DNA of 64,000 bases from Dryocola boscaweniae (GTDB lineage: Bacteria; Pseudomonadota; Gammaproteobacteria; Enterobacterales; Enterobacteriaceae). Under the pieces are notes generated by a model, which saw nothing but the letters and a program-made list of their open reading frames with translations, made no database searches and was not told where the DNA came from. This document shows positions 9,473 through 18,789 of this stretch, in pieces. Position 1 is the stretch's first letter. Every line of letters begins with the position of its first letter. Position numbers and translations under genes: made by a program. The DNA lies in the NCBI RefSeq assembly GCF_025215095.1, contig NZ_JALHAP010000078.1, forward strand, positions 213,425 through 277,424. The letters are read 5' to 3'.

Positions 9473-10585
9473 ATGAACTCTCAATCCCAGGCAAGTAAAT
9501 CCCCCGAGCAATTGCGCGCAATGGTCGCCGGGACGCTGGCCAATTTTCAGCACCCAACCTTGAAGCACAATCTCACCGCGCTTAAAGCCCTGCATCATGT
9601 CGCCATGCTTGACGATACGCTGCACGTTGAGCTGTTAATGCCGTTTGTGTGGAAAAGCGGTTTTGAAGCGCTGCAGGAGCAGTGCAGCTCAGATTTGCTG
9701 CGCATCACCGGCGCGAAAGCCGTGGACTGGAAACTCAGCCATAACATCGCCACTATGAAGCGCGTGAAAAACCATCCCGGTATTAACGGCGTGAAAAATA
9801 TTATCGCCGTAAGCTCGGGCAAAGGCGGGGTCGGTAAGTCGAGCACCGCGGTTAACCTGGCGCTGGCGCTGTCGGCCGAAGGGGCGAAAGTCGGGATTCT
9901 GGATGCGGATATCTATGGTCCGTCGATTCCAGCCATGCTCGGCGCCGAGCACGAACGTCCAACCTCTCCGGATGGCACGCACATGACGCCAATTTCAGCG
10001 CATGGTCTTGCGACCAACTCCATCGGTTATCTGGTCACGGATGAAAACGCCATGGTGTGGCGTGGTCCAATGGCGAGCAAAGCACTGATGCAGATGCTGC
10101 AAGAAACGATGTGGCCGGATCTGGATTATCTGGTGCTGGATATGCCGCCGGGCACCGGCGATATTCAGCTCACCCTTGCGCAAAACATCCCGGTAACGGG
10201 GGCGGTGGTCGTTACCACGCCGCAGGACATCGCGCTAATTGACGCCCGCAAAGGCATTGTGATGTTCGAAAAAGTCGATGTGCCGGTGCTGGGTATCGTT
10301 GAGAATATGAGCATGCATATCTGCAGCAACTGCGGACATCATGAGCCAATCTTCGGCACCGGCGGTGCGCAGAAGCTGGCGGATCAGTATCACGTTGCTC
10401 TGTTAGGGCAGATGCCGCTGCATATCACGCTGCGTGAAGACCTGGATACCGGTAAACCAACGGTAATCAGCCGGCCGGATAGCGAGTTCACCGCTATTTA
10501 TCGCCAGCTTGCAGGACGCGTAGCGGCTCAGATTTACTGGCAGGGCGAAGTCATTCCGGCGGATATTGCTTTCAGAGCCGTTTAA
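9473..10585 (+). CDS. mrp: Iron-sulfur cluster carrier ATPase Mrp (ApbC)
   Basis: Cytosolic P-loop ATPase of the Mrp/Nbp35 family that carries iron-sulfur clusters to apoproteins. It has 370 residues (E. coli 369). An N-terminal MIP18-like domain (residues about 10-85) is followed by the ATPase domain, with the deviant Walker [11 protein letters not shown] near residue 115, the Walker B-like segment [12 protein letters not shown], and the cluster-binding CSNC motif ([11 protein letters not shown]). The ATG at 9473 follows AAGGAG. It is divergently arranged with metG, as in E. coli. Confidence 0.95.
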   Translation: MNSQSQASKSPEQLRAMVAGTLANFQHPTLKHNLTALKALHHVAMLDDTLHVELLMPFVWKSGFEALQEQCSSDLLRITGAKAVDWKLSHNIATMKRVKNHPGINGVKNIIAVSSGKGGVGKSSTAVNLALALSAEGAKVGILDADIYGPSIPAMLGAEHERPTSPDGTHMTPISAHGLATNSIGYLVTDENAMVWRGPMASKALMQMLQETMWPDLDYLVLDMPPGTGDIQLTLAQNIPVTGAVVVTTPQDIALIDARKGIVMFEKVDVPVLGIVENMSMHICSNCGHHEPIFGTGGAQKLADQYHVALLGQMPLHITLREDLDTGKPTVISRPDSEFTAIYRQLAGRVAAQIYWQGEVIPADIAFRAV

Positions 10586-10589
10586 CCTT

Positions 10590-10662
10590 CCTTTGGCGGA
10601 TGGCGCTTGCGCTTATCCGCCCTATAAATTGTAGTGCAGGGTGGGAAAGCGCCATCCACTCT
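10590..10662. repeat. REP pair after mrp
   Basis: One unit reads GGCGGATGGCGCTTGCGCTT (from 10594) and a degenerate partner reads GGTGGGAAAGCGCCATCC (from 10639). They fill the gap between the convergent mrp and the acetyltransferase gene. Confidence 0.7.
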
Positions 10663-11085
10663 TCAAACCACAAAGTGCATTAAGAAATATTCCCCGTCCG
10701 GCCCTTCACCACGGGCTTCAATTCGCCAGCCGTGTCGTTGATAAAACTCCACCGCGTGCAGATTCTTCACCAGGCATTTCAACGCGCCCGTGCTGCTAAA
10801 TTCCGACTGCACTTTTTCCAGTAGGGCATGACCTACGCCGCGTCCATTTTGCCCTGGTGCTACGAACAGGTTGTGCAAAAAATTGTCATTCACCCATACA
10901 GAAGCAAAACCCAGCCGGTGTCCGTCTTCTTCCGCTACCCAGATTTGCTCATCTTTGGTCGCTTCATCGAAGTCCTCCAGGCGCCAGGCGCTACCGTCCA
11001 GCCACGGCCAGGCTTCACGTCGGGTATGCAGATACAATGTTCTCAAAAATGGACGATCGCTTTCAGTCCAGGCTCGAATCAACAC
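10663..11085 (-). CDS. GNAT-family N-acetyltransferase
   Basis: A 140-residue single-domain protein with the GNAT fold. The acetyl-CoA pyrophosphate-binding motif A is seen as LFVAPGQNGRGVGHALLEKV (about residues 73-92), and motif B as HAVEFYQRHGW. The start is a GTG at 11085, 8-9 bases after AAGGA; there is no ATG alternative nearby. The substrate cannot be inferred. I do not recognise a specific E. coli ortholog, and it stands between mrp and yehS where E. coli has other genes. Confidence 0.8.
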   Translation of the reverse strand: MLIRAWTESDRPFLRTLYLHTRREAWPWLDGSAWRLEDFDEATKDEQIWVAEEDGHRLGFASVWVNDNFLHNLFVAPGQNGRGVGHALLEKVQSEFSSTGALKCLVKNLHAVEFYQRHGWRIEARGEGPDGEYFLMHFVV

Positions 11086-11224
11086 GACATATTCCTTCAG
11101 ATTTTATTGAAACAAACACATTGCAGGAGGCGCAGGGGTTAAAAGCGGTGTAGTTTTTATTACAATATCCCTGCTTCTCTATATACTGCCCGCTTTTCGA
11201 GAGTTTGAACGAGAGATACTCACC

Positions 11225-11689
11225 ATGATGAATAACGACGTATTACGCAGCGTGCGCTACATGCTGAACCTGAACAATAATGACATGGTGAAAATTTTCG
11301 CCCTGACAGATACCGCGGTTACCGCCGAGCAAATCGTCACCTGGACCAAAAAGGAAGACGAAGAGAATTTTAAGCTCTGCCCGGATATCCTGATGGCAAA
11401 CTTCTTAAACGGCCTGATTTACTTCCGTCGTGGCAAAGACGAAAGCAAACCCGCGCCAAAAATCGAACGCAAGATGACCAATAACATCATTCTGAAAAAG
11501 CTGCGTATTGCCTTCGATCTCAAAAGCGATGACGTGCTGGAAATCCTGACTTCGCAGGAGTTCCGGATTTCCATGCCGGAAATTACCGCCATGATGCGTG
11601 CGCCGGAGCATAAGAATTTTCGCGAATGCGGCGATCAGTTCCTGCGTTATTTCCTGCGTGGCTTAACTGCGCGAGTGCAGAAGAAGTAA
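11225..11689 (+). CDS. yehS: DUF1456 protein YehS
   Basis: A 154-residue cytoplasmic protein, close to E. coli YehS (156). It has two copies of a helical repeat that can be read directly: NNDVLRSVRYMLNLNNNDMV near residue 3, and NNIILKKLRIAFDLKSDDVL near residue 86. Each half is followed by a similar L-T...E-acidic segment ending in a FL-N/R-GL motif. Function is unknown. The first of two adjacent ATGs aligns with the E. coli start. The rest of the E. coli yeh cluster is not here. Confidence 0.9.
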   Translation: MMNNDVLRSVRYMLNLNNNDMVKIFALTDTAVTAEQIVTWTKKEDEENFKLCPDILMANFLNGLIYFRRGKDESKPAPKIERKMTNNIILKKLRIAFDLKSDDVLEILTSQEFRISMPEITAMMRAPEHKNFRECGDQFLRYFLRGLTARVQKK

Positions 11690-11730
11690 ATTATTGCCGG
11701 CAGCTATCCCGCCTGGAAATGAAAATAGCA

Positions 11731-11758
11731 GGGCGGGTAAGCAAAACGCTACCCGCCC
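11731..11758. terminator. Hairpin between yehS and the convergent membrane-protein gene
   Basis: A perfect 9-bp stem GGGCGGGTA/TACCCGCCC with a 10-base loop. There is no long U-tract on either side, so it may be REP-derived or a weak terminator. Confidence 0.5.
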
Positions 11759-11788
11759 TTAGAAACCAGCCTTACCTCAGATTTATTG

Positions 11789-12784
11789 CTATAAAGGACG
11801 GTCGGAAGCAACCACAACCTCTGGCTGTGAACGGCGACCAAGCATCCCCATCGCACCGGCAAGAATAACTTCAATAATAAGCATGAAGAAGGTGAACCAG
11901 CTTGCTTTCGCTGTGGCAGCGGCGGCCTTATCTGCTGCTTCTCGAGCTTTTTGCTCGGCCTCTTTCTTCAGCTCCTCGTATTTAGCCCGGGCAGCCTGAT
12001 AATTTTTCTCAGTCTGATTGACTATCTGCTCGGCTTCGGCATCCGTTTTACCTGTTCTGGCGACAATAATGTTTTTCAGCGCCTCGCGATCGGCTGCCTG
12101 GAAGGTCGCTTCATTTCTGTCAGCCAGACCTTTAATAAAGCTTGTGATATCGCCGCCCTGATTTACCTGATTCTGCGCCTGATTTCCTTCGCTTTGCGCC
12201 TGGTTTTGTAAGGCTTCCGGCTGCAGCTCCGGCTTGCCCGTTTGCCGTAACGTTGTTTCAAGCTCGTTTTGCAGGCTATCAAGGTTAATATTGTTTTCTG
12301 CAAGCTTATCTTTTGCCATCTCTGTCACCGAGGGGGCGACGGCAGAAATTCCGCTGCCCAGGGTTTGCAGACCCGCACCAGCGATATTTGCCGCTCCACT
12401 CATAGCGGTGTTAGCCAGCGAAACCAGGAACCATGTACAAATCAAGGTATTAACGCCAAACATCAAAACGCCATGCAACGCACCTTCACGATGAGCCAGC
12501 CGCCCGCTGATAAATCCCCCGGCAGCAATAGCAATCAACATACTTAATCCGGTCCAGATGGCAGCACCTGTACCAATGCCGTCGAGAGGGTTTTGCTCTT
12601 TTAACGGATCTATTGTGGTTGTACCAATTGCCGTACCCAGAATCGCGAGCAGCAAATAAACCACCATGGAAACCACCACGCCGGCAAAAATAGCGCTCCA
12701 GGAAATACGTTTTAGCGGAAAATAATTACGCCTGGCATAGGCAAGGTCATAATCTCTGTTATCAGGATTGTGATGATCTATCAT
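11789..12784 (-). CDS. Multi-pass membrane protein with a long charged helical insert (YrzE-like)
   Basis: A 331-residue inner-membrane protein of unknown function. A short cytoplasmic N-terminus (IDHHNPDNRDYDLAYARRNY) precedes four or so membrane segments in residues 27-150, including WSAIFAGVVVSMVVYLLLAI. A polar, Gln/Asn-, Ala- and Lys/Glu-rich region follows (about residues 155-290), ending in a likely coiled coil with repeated Ala-Lys-Glu. One last membrane segment (FFMLIIEVILAGAMGML) sits near the C-terminus. The ATG at 12784 has AGGGAGA upstream and is preferred over an ATG 8 codons earlier. Similar proteins are annotated as hypothetical in other enterobacteria; no enzymatic motif is visible. 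Confidence 0.75.
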   Translation of the reverse strand: MIDHHNPDNRDYDLAYARRNYFPLKRISWSAIFAGVVVSMVVYLLLAILGTAIGTTTIDPLKEQNPLDGIGTGAAIWTGLSMLIAIAAGGFISGRLAHREGALHGVLMFGVNTLICTWFLVSLANTAMSGAANIAGAGLQTLGSGISAVAPSVTEMAKDKLAENNINLDSLQNELETTLRQTGKPELQPEALQNQAQSEGNQAQNQVNQGGDITSFIKGLADRNEATFQAADREALKNIIVARTGKTDAEAEQIVNQTEKNYQAARAKYEELKKEAEQKAREAADKAAAATAKASWFTFFMLIIEVILAGAMGMLGRRSQPEVVVASDRPL

Positions 12785-12961
12785 GACAGATCTCCCTATT
12801 TTCAGCATTGAAAGTGAGGATGGGAAAGACGGTGTAATATTAAACGCTAGTCCTTAATTTAAATTCTTTGAAGGACGGGTTTAGCAAATTAATACTGAAA
12901 GCCGCCGGAGAATTGTTCAATTTTCAAAAGAGCATTTCTCCCTTGCGGCTTATCAAATTAA

Positions 12962-13108
12962 CTATAACGGCCTTGCAGGATCGCCGGGCTCAATAATTTC
13001 GTCTGGGTCTTCAGGATCGAAATCATCCGGCAACGGTTCTTCGTCAGGGACACGAGGAACGGGTTCATCATCAGGAAGCGGATCAACGAAATCAGGGCGT
13101 TCGGACAT
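12962..13108 (-). CDS. Tiny acidic, proline-rich protein (48 aa)
   Basis: A 48-residue open frame starting MSERPDFVDPLPDDEPVPRV. It holds 18 acidic residues, 13 prolines and only 3 arginines, with repeated P-D/E units (VPDEEPLPDD, DPEDPDE). The ATG at 13108 follows a strong ribosome site GGAGG 7 bases upstream, which argues that it is translated. Such a sequence is expected to be disordered. It lies 44 bases downstream of a second tiny gene that encodes a lysine-rich peptide on the same strand, suggesting a two-gene transcript. I do not recognise either. Confidence 0.6.
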   Translation of the reverse strand: MSERPDFVDPLPDDEPVPRVPDEEPLPDDFDPEDPDEIIEPGDPARPL

Positions 13109-13152
13109 AAAAACCTCCAACAAAAACCTGCGTTAATATAGCTAAGCAAAAC

Positions 13153-13254
13153 TCATTTCTGGTTTTGTTTAGGTTTCTTATCGTCGTTTTTAGGTGTTTT
13201 TTCCGGCTTCTTCGGCTGATCTTTCGAGACCTGCAAAATAAAGTTTGTCATCAT
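13153..13254 (-). CDS. Tiny lysine-rich protein (33 aa)
   Basis: A 33-residue frame starting MMTNFILQVSKDQPKKPEKT, with nine lysines and four acidic residues, all Lys in the C-terminal two thirds. GGAG lies 5-7 bases before the first ATG (13254); a second ATG follows at once. It precedes the acidic tiny gene by 44 bases. Opposite charge and shared P-K/P-D character suggest that the two could interact, but this is inference only. Confidence 0.5.
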   Translation of the reverse strand: MMTNFILQVSKDQPKKPEKTPKNDDKKPKQNQK

Positions 13255-13498
13255 TAACTCCACCAGGTTAAGTAGCATTTTGCTACGTTAGAAGTATAGT
13301 TATTTACCCTGTTTACCGCGAGCGAAGCGGTATATCTTACTGTTGAGTTTCAATGCGCTGTATTTAAAAAATAGTTTTAACTCGATGAAAAATTTCATTA
13401 AGTAGCAAATAAAATCCTCAGAATATATCCGTTTCGCTGGCTTAATTAACTATTTTCTGTTCATGAAATACTTAAAATCGGTCCTCCGTGACCGTTTT

Positions 13499-13873
13499 TT
13501 ACTGGCAGGCTTTCGCTTCAGCAGAGGTCAGGTCAGCGCGCGAGCAATCCAGTTCGCGGCCGGAAGGACCCTGCATCGCTTTTTTATCTTCCGGCAGGAT
13601 TTCACCGTGGGCACGATTCTTACCGTTCCAGCTTACTGAGGCGCTGCCGTCCGGATTAACAGAAATAGACAACACAACGCCCTGACCGCGTGCTTCATAG
13701 AAGTTGTCACTCACCTTCTTAAGATTCATCTCTTTGCCGTTCAGGTAAACCGGGCCGTCCTCATCAATATGCACATCCCCGGGATGTCCTTTACCGTTAA
13801 ACAGCGGTAACGCTGCGCTGGCAGAAAAAGTGATAAAACCCAGTACTAACGCCATCATTTTCAATTTGTTCAT
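13499..13873 (-). CDS. Small exported protein of unknown function
   Basis: A 124-residue precursor beginning MNKLKMMALVLGFITFSASA, a typical Sec signal peptide cleaved after about residue 20 (SASA-ALPLF). The mature part is about 104 residues, with HPGDVHIDEDGPVYLNGKEM, a segment VVLSISVNPDGSASVSWNG suggestive of beta strands, and two cysteines near the end (ELDCSRADLTSAEAKACQ) that could form a disulfide. The start at 13873 is preferred because an upstream extension of 20 codons would precede the signal peptide. Flanking DNA on both sides is AT-rich. I do not recognise the family. Confidence 0.7.
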   Translation of the reverse strand: MNKLKMMALVLGFITFSASAALPLFNGKGHPGDVHIDEDGPVYLNGKEMNLKKVSDNFYEARGQGVVLSISVNPDGSASVSWNGKNRAHGEILPEDKKAMQGPSGRELDCSRADLTSAEAKACQ

Positions 13874-14129
13874 TATTACTTCTCTTGTTAAATAATAAAT
13901 ATTCTCATCATTACATGTCAGAAATATACACAATGTAATATTTGCGGAGAGAGATAATGTTGCCGAACTGGCGATGCGATGTTGACTTAAATCAAACTGG
14001 TGAATGTGTCTGGTGAGGAAGATTCTTAATAATTATGACTAAAAATTAACGGCTTTCAGTTGATTTTTTTATGATTACGTTCGAAAGGAAAGGCGGGTCA
14101 CGTACGCCATATCGCCGTGACCCGAACTG

Positions 14130-16550
14130 TTATTCCGCCGTTGACAGCTTGTTTGCAGGCTGTTCGAGAATCATGGTTTGCGTCTGGCTGAGGCTGATAT
14201 TCGCAGCGCGCAGCATTTTGAGAATTTCATACAGCAGATCGCTGCGCGTTGAGCTGACCATGCGCGGGCTGTTCACGTAGCCGGTCACGCTCAGTACAAT
14301 CCCGGTAGGCCCCAGTTCTTTAAAGCTCACCGACGGCGGCGGGTTTTCCAGAATGGATTCATGCAGGGTATAGGCTTCGAGCAGTAAATTGCGCACCTGT
14401 TCCGGGTCGATATCCAGCGGGAAAGTGAGCGAAATAGTGGCTACGCCTTGCGCATTGCCCATCGTGGCGTTACGTACGTTCTGGGAGATGAGCTGCGAAT
14501 TCGGCACGATTACCGTGGATTTATCCCCAAGCTGGATTTCGGTGGCGCGCACGTTGATGCGACGAATATCACCCTCCACACCGCTGATGCTGACCAAATC
14601 GCCCACTTTTACCGGCCGTTCGGTGAGCAAAATAAGACCGGAGATAAAGTTCTTCACTATCTCCTGCAAACCAAAACCAATACCTACCGACAGGGCGCTG
14701 ACAATCCATGCCAGCTTGTTCCACTCGATGCCCAGCATCGAGAGCGTCAGCATGATGATGAGCACGTAGCCTACGTTGGTGAACAGCGTCACCAGCGAAG
14801 CGCGAAGCCCTCTGTCCATCATGGTTTTCGGCAGGAAATCGTTATCCAGCCAGCGTCGCGTGGAACGCAGAACATACCAGCCAATCACCAGGCACAGCAG
14901 GGCATTTACCGCGTGCGCCGGGATAATGCTCATCCCTTCAAGGCCTTTACCGCCCCAGATATCCACGATTTTGCCAAGCAGTTCCAGCGGCGTGGTGGTC
15001 CCGAATGTGCCGTTAAGCAGCGCAACGGCGGCCATCAACAGCAGGGATGTTTTGCCTACTGCGGAAAACAAGGTGGCGGCGAGCGACAGATGACGATCGT
15101 TAACGCTCAGCGTGCTTTTAAGGATTTTGCCGCTGTGGGTGGTTGGCGAAAACACGCTCTCGCACAAATCCACCACGAAGTGAATAAGCAGATACAAACA
15201 GCTAACCACCAGACCAATCCATAACAGCTCGAAGGTCACAAAACGCGCCAGCGGGATATAGCCGATCAACAGCGCCAGAAGGATAACGAAGGCCGTCAGG
15301 CTAATAATCAGATGGATAATGCCTGCAAGCGTGGAGCGAGCTTCGGTTTGCTCGCCTTCCGCGCGCATTTTACGGCGCATACGGTTAACGCGAATGGGGG
15401 CGACGAGGCAGTTTATGGCGACCAGCAGCGCCGATAAGCCATTGCCGAACAGCGTCGCGTCAATGCTTGCCCCAACCAGCGCGTTCAACTGTTCGATGGT
15501 GCCGAAAATAAAGATAAACGTCGCCAGCAGGATGGGGAACGAGGCCAGCGTTTTGGCCAGCGGATCGGCAATGCCCGGCAAACGCCAGGTCGGGTGGCGA
15601 TTGGACAGTAAGGCAATACCCAGACCGGCAATGATTGCCGAGAAATAGGTAAGCTCAACAAGCTGCCCGGCAAATTCAAGCACCTGTTCAGAGGTGTCCG
15701 GCAGGCGTGTAAAAATATAGCAAAGGAGCTGCATGCTGATGCCCAGCGTCAGCATGGTGCTCAGGGTGGTGAAACAGGCAAGGAAGCTGCGACGAAAACG
15801 TCCCTGCGGCAGCCAGCGCGGCAGGATCCAGTTAATCGGCGCGTCCAGCGCTCTGCGTCCGAACAGGCCAATGCCCAGCGCCAACAGCAGATAGAAGCCG
15901 GTGCCGAAACGCCACTCATCTTCCCATGCCTGCTGCCAGGCATCGCTGACCTGCGAGTCAAATTCGCTAAAACGATTGGCGTCTTTATCACTTGGGTCAA
16001 GCAGCGGCGTCCAGAATTTCTCACTTAAAATGCTGCCGGTATTCAGGGCTATCTGCGTTTTAAGCGCGTCGCGACGCAGGCCGGAGATTTGTGACGACAG
16101 GTTTTGCGCGCCCACGGCGATGGCTTTGGTTTGCTCAATTTGCGCGGTGAGAAGCGTTTTGCTGTTGTTTAGCTGTTTACGCTGGCTGATGACCTGCGGG
16201 GTTTCCGTCAGCGTACCCGGCGCTGGCGCCGGGCCCAGAACATCCAGTTGGGCCTGAACCTGAGTCAACTGCGGGGCAAGCGCCACGGCCAGCTTATCGG
16301 CATCGCTAACGAGCTTCTGCGCGTCGTCATTCAGGGCGGTGAACTGCTTATCGGCCTTCGCGGTAGAAACCCGCTGCTTTAAGGAATCCAGACGTTTTTG
16401 CAACGCAGGCAACTCGGTGCTGGCATTGACTTTTACCGGCTGTTCAACGCCGGTTTGCCCGGTGCTTTCATCCGCCTGAGAAAGGAACGGCGTGAGCATC
16501 AAACAGGACAATAATGCCAGTAACAACGGCACTCTTAACATTTTTTGCAT
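14130..16550 (-). CDS. Large MscS-family mechanosensitive channel (DUF3772-type)
   Basis: An 806-residue inner-membrane protein. A signal peptide (MQKMLRVPLLLALLSCLMLT, cleaved near SQA-DE) is followed by a periplasmic helical domain with heptad-like Gln/Leu/Lys content (to about residue 200), many membrane segments, and a C-terminal MscS pore and beta domain. Pore helix TM3 reads LSVGIGFGLQEIVKNFISGL, and the beta domain follows with ERPVKVGDLVSISGVEGDI and VIVPNSQLISQNV. It should open under membrane tension during osmotic downshock. No good ribosome site precedes any candidate start; 16550 is chosen from the signal peptide, and an ATG 15 codons upstream is possible. It is not one of the K-12 paralogs I can name. 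Confidence 0.8.
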   Translation of the reverse strand: MQKMLRVPLLLALLSCLMLTPFLSQADESTGQTGVEQPVKVNASTELPALQKRLDSLKQRVSTAKADKQFTALNDDAQKLVSDADKLAVALAPQLTQVQAQLDVLGPAPAPGTLTETPQVISQRKQLNNSKTLLTAQIEQTKAIAVGAQNLSSQISGLRRDALKTQIALNTGSILSEKFWTPLLDPSDKDANRFSEFDSQVSDAWQQAWEDEWRFGTGFYLLLALGIGLFGRRALDAPINWILPRWLPQGRFRRSFLACFTTLSTMLTLGISMQLLCYIFTRLPDTSEQVLEFAGQLVELTYFSAIIAGLGIALLSNRHPTWRLPGIADPLAKTLASFPILLATFIFIFGTIEQLNALVGASIDATLFGNGLSALLVAINCLVAPIRVNRMRRKMRAEGEQTEARSTLAGIIHLIISLTAFVILLALLIGYIPLARFVTFELLWIGLVVSCLYLLIHFVVDLCESVFSPTTHSGKILKSTLSVNDRHLSLAATLFSAVGKTSLLLMAAVALLNGTFGTTTPLELLGKIVDIWGGKGLEGMSIIPAHAVNALLCLVIGWYVLRSTRRWLDNDFLPKTMMDRGLRASLVTLFTNVGYVLIIMLTLSMLGIEWNKLAWIVSALSVGIGFGLQEIVKNFISGLILLTERPVKVGDLVSISGVEGDIRRINVRATEIQLGDKSTVIVPNSQLISQNVRNATMGNAQGVATISLTFPLDIDPEQVRNLLLEAYTLHESILENPPPSVSFKELGPTGIVLSVTGYVNSPRMVSSTRSDLLYEILKMLRAANISLSQTQTMILEQPANKLSTAE

Positions 16551-16595
16551 AGAAGGATGTACCCGGGGATTCGAAAAACAACTATTTGTAAGCAA

Positions 16596-16864
16596 CCGGC
16601 TAAGGATACCTATTATTCACAGGAAGAATAGTTCTGTTTGTCTGACTCAATCCGTTGCCCGATCTCCTGAATCATTACCGCAGGAGATTGGGTCTGGTTT
16701 ATCAGCAAGTCTGTTGGGCTATTCTCCGCAGATACTTACGCAGTTCCGGCTTTAGACAAGCGATACATGTTACAAACAGCGCGCTAAAAGCGCATTTACA
16801 AGACTTCTCGTGGGTATTATCCTGCTCGACGATTAAAGGGGCGTTAAGCGCAACTTTTGATTCA
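16596..16864. other. Upstream region of thiMD
   Basis: Between the channel gene and the riboswitch. It should contain the thiMD promoter, but I cannot fix a convincing -35/-10 pair. A short hairpin (GCGCTAAAAGCGC, near 16779-16791) is present. No gene is supported. Confidence 0.4.
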
Positions 16865-16950
16865 AATGACTCGGGGTGCCCTTCTTTGTGAAGGCTGAGA
16901 AATACCCGTACCACCTGATCTGGATAATGCCAGCGTAGGGAAGTCAGATG
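16865..16950 (+). ncRNA. TPP (thi-box) riboswitch of thiMD
   Basis: The thi-box consensus is intact: ACTCGGGGTGCCCTTC, CTGAGAAATACCC, ACCTGATCTGGATAATGCC and AGCGTAGGGAAG appear in order. Binding of thiamin pyrophosphate should reduce expression of thiM. Just downstream, CCTGTCCG (16951-16958) is an exact complement of CGGACAGG (16975-16982), which overlaps the thiM ribosome site AGGAG (16980-16984). This is the likely expression platform, acting on translation. Confidence 0.97.
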
Positions 16951-16990
16951 CCTGTCCGCATCCCTTCTTCACGCCGGACAGGAGCCTGTT

Positions 16991-17779
16991 ATGCAACCTG
17001 ACCTGCTACCCGGCCATCGCGCCGCGTCTGTTTTACACAATCTGCGCCTTTCTTCTCCTCTGGTTCACTGCATGACGAACGATGTGGTGCAAAATTTTAC
17101 CGCTAACGTTCTGCTCGCCATCGGTGCGTCGCCAGCTATGGTGATTGAAGCTGAAGAGGCCGCGCAGTTTAGCCCCGTGGCCGACTCACTGCTTATTAAT
17201 ATCGGTACGCTCACGGCAGAACGCAGCCGCGCAATGCTTGCCGCTATCCATGCGGCCAATGATTCCTCCACGCCGTGGGTGCTCGATCCCGTGGCCGTTG
17301 GCGGGCTTTCGTTCCGTACGCAGTTCGCCCGTGACATTCTCTCTTTACGTCCTGCCGCTATTCGTGGCAACGCGTCTGAAATTCTCGTGCTTGCCGGAGA
17401 TGCTGCGGGAGGGCGAGGGGTGGATAGCACTTCCGATTCTTCCAGCGCATTACCGGCAGCGCTGCATCTTGCACAGCTAACCGGCGCGATTGTGGCGGTT
17501 ACCGGCGAGCTTGATTACGTTACAGATGGCGTTAATTCATGGGCGGTTGCGGGCGGAGACATATTGATGACTCGCGTAGTAGGCACAGGATGCGCGCTTT
17601 CCGCCGTCGTCGCGGCTTGCTGTTCGCTGTCGGGTTCCCGGCTGGATAACGTTGCCGCCGCCTGTCGTTTTATGAAGTTTGCGGGCAGACGAGCAATTGC
17701 CGCCGGTCGTGGCCCCGGCAGTTTTAGCCCGGCGTTTCTGGATGCGCTTTATCTTCTTAACGAGGAGGCGCTGGCATGA
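16991..17779 (+). CDS. thiM: Hydroxyethylthiazole kinase ThiM
   Basis: Phosphorylates 4-methyl-5-(2-hydroxyethyl)thiazole in thiamin salvage. It has 262 residues, the E. coli length. Ribokinase-like fold with family segments [20 protein letters not shown] near residue 28, [10 protein letters not shown], and the C-terminal anion-hole motif VGTGCALSA, in which the Cys replaces the Asp found in many kinases of the fold, as is normal for ThiM. It follows the TPP riboswitch and overlaps thiD by 4 bases (ATGA). Confidence 0.96.
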   Translation: MQPDLLPGHRAASVLHNLRLSSPLVHCMTNDVVQNFTANVLLAIGASPAMVIEAEEAAQFSPVADSLLINIGTLTAERSRAMLAAIHAANDSSTPWVLDPVAVGGLSFRTQFARDILSLRPAAIRGNASEILVLAGDAAGGRGVDSTSDSSSALPAALHLAQLTGAIVAVTGELDYVTDGVNSWAVAGGDILMTRVVGTGCALSAVVAACCSLSGSRLDNVAAACRFMKFAGRRAIAAGRGPGSFSPAFLDALYLLNEEALA

Positions 17780-18585
17780 AAGGCATGAAGCGAATTAATG
17801 CGTTAACCATTGCCGGCACCGATCCAAGCGGGGGCGCGGGTATCCAGGCCGATCTGAAAACTTTTTCGGCGTTAGGCGCTTACGGCACCAGCGTGATCAC
17901 CGCGCTGGTGGCGCAAAACACGCGTGGCGTGCAGTCGGTTTATCGCATCGAACCAGGTTTTGTCGCAGCCCAGCTTGACTCGGTACTGAGCGATGTGCGT
18001 ATCGATACCACCAAAATCGGCATGCTGGCCGAAACGGATATTGTTGAGGCGGTGGCCGAACGCCTTGCTTATTACAAAGCGCAAAACGTAGTACTGGACA
18101 CGGTGATGCTGGCGAAAAGCGGCGATCCGCTGCTTGCCCCTTCTGCGGTGGAAAGCCTGCGCCGTCGTTTATTACCGCAGGTAGCGCTGATCACGCCAAA
18201 TCTGCCTGAAGCGGCTGCGCTGCTCGATGCGCCGCACGCCCGTAATGAACGAGAAATGAAAGAGCAAGGCGATGCGCTACTGGGCATGGGTTGCCAGGCC
18301 GTACTGATGAAAGGCGGGCATCTTGATGATGCCGAAAGTCCTGACTGGCTATTTACCCATCAGGGCGCGCAGCGTTTTACCGCGCCGCGTGTACAAACAC
18401 GGAATACTCACGGCACGGGTTGCACACTTTCTGCGGCGCTTGCCGCCCTTCGCCCACGCTACAGCGACTGGCCGCAAACTATCCTGGCGGCGAAAAAATG
18501 GCTGTCTCAGGCGCTGGAACAGGCTGATTCGCTGGAAGTGGGGCGGGGGATTGGTCCGGTGCATCATTTTCATGAATGGTGGTGA
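17776..18585 (+). CDS. thiD: Hydroxymethylpyrimidine/phosphomethylpyrimidine kinase ThiD
   Basis: Carries out the two phosphorylations that turn hydroxymethylpyrimidine into its diphosphate for thiamin synthesis. It has 269 residues from the ATG at 17776, which overlaps the thiM stop and is 7 bases after GAGGAGG. An ATG three codons later aligns with the E. coli start (266 residues). Motifs include the N-terminal [18 protein letters not shown] and the C-terminal [16 protein letters not shown] anion hole. It is co-transcribed with thiM and so under the same TPP control. Confidence 0.96.
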   Translation: MKGMKRINALTIAGTDPSGGAGIQADLKTFSALGAYGTSVITALVAQNTRGVQSVYRIEPGFVAAQLDSVLSDVRIDTTKIGMLAETDIVEAVAERLAYYKAQNVVLDTVMLAKSGDPLLAPSAVESLRRRLLPQVALITPNLPEAAALLDAPHARNEREMKEQGDALLGMGCQAVLMKGGHLDDAESPDWLFTHQGAQRFTAPRVQTRNTHGTGCTLSAALAALRPRYSDWPQTILAAKKWLSQALEQADSLEVGRGIGPVHHFHEWW

Positions 18586-18789
18586 TACGGCAAGCAACCC
18601 GTTAACACAGGTTTTGTACGTTGTGGCCGCCCGGCGTTACAAAACAGAACAGGCTGAAAGTGCTCCCCGGGGTGGCGAAGGCTGCGAGTAGGAACCAGGA
18701 TTATCTCGGTCCCTGGCACGCCAGGTGCTACGGGCCGGGAATTTCATCCTCTGCGGGCAGGCTGCCTGCGGACCTTACGGGAGCATATT

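Noticed and set aside
9314..9625. A 104-residue N-terminal extension of MetG
   Set aside because: Family length is met exactly from 9313, and the extension runs into the mrp promoter region and gene.
16702..16914. A 70-codon minus-strand frame upstream of thiM
   Set aside because: It begins inside the TPP riboswitch and has no ribosome site or family features.
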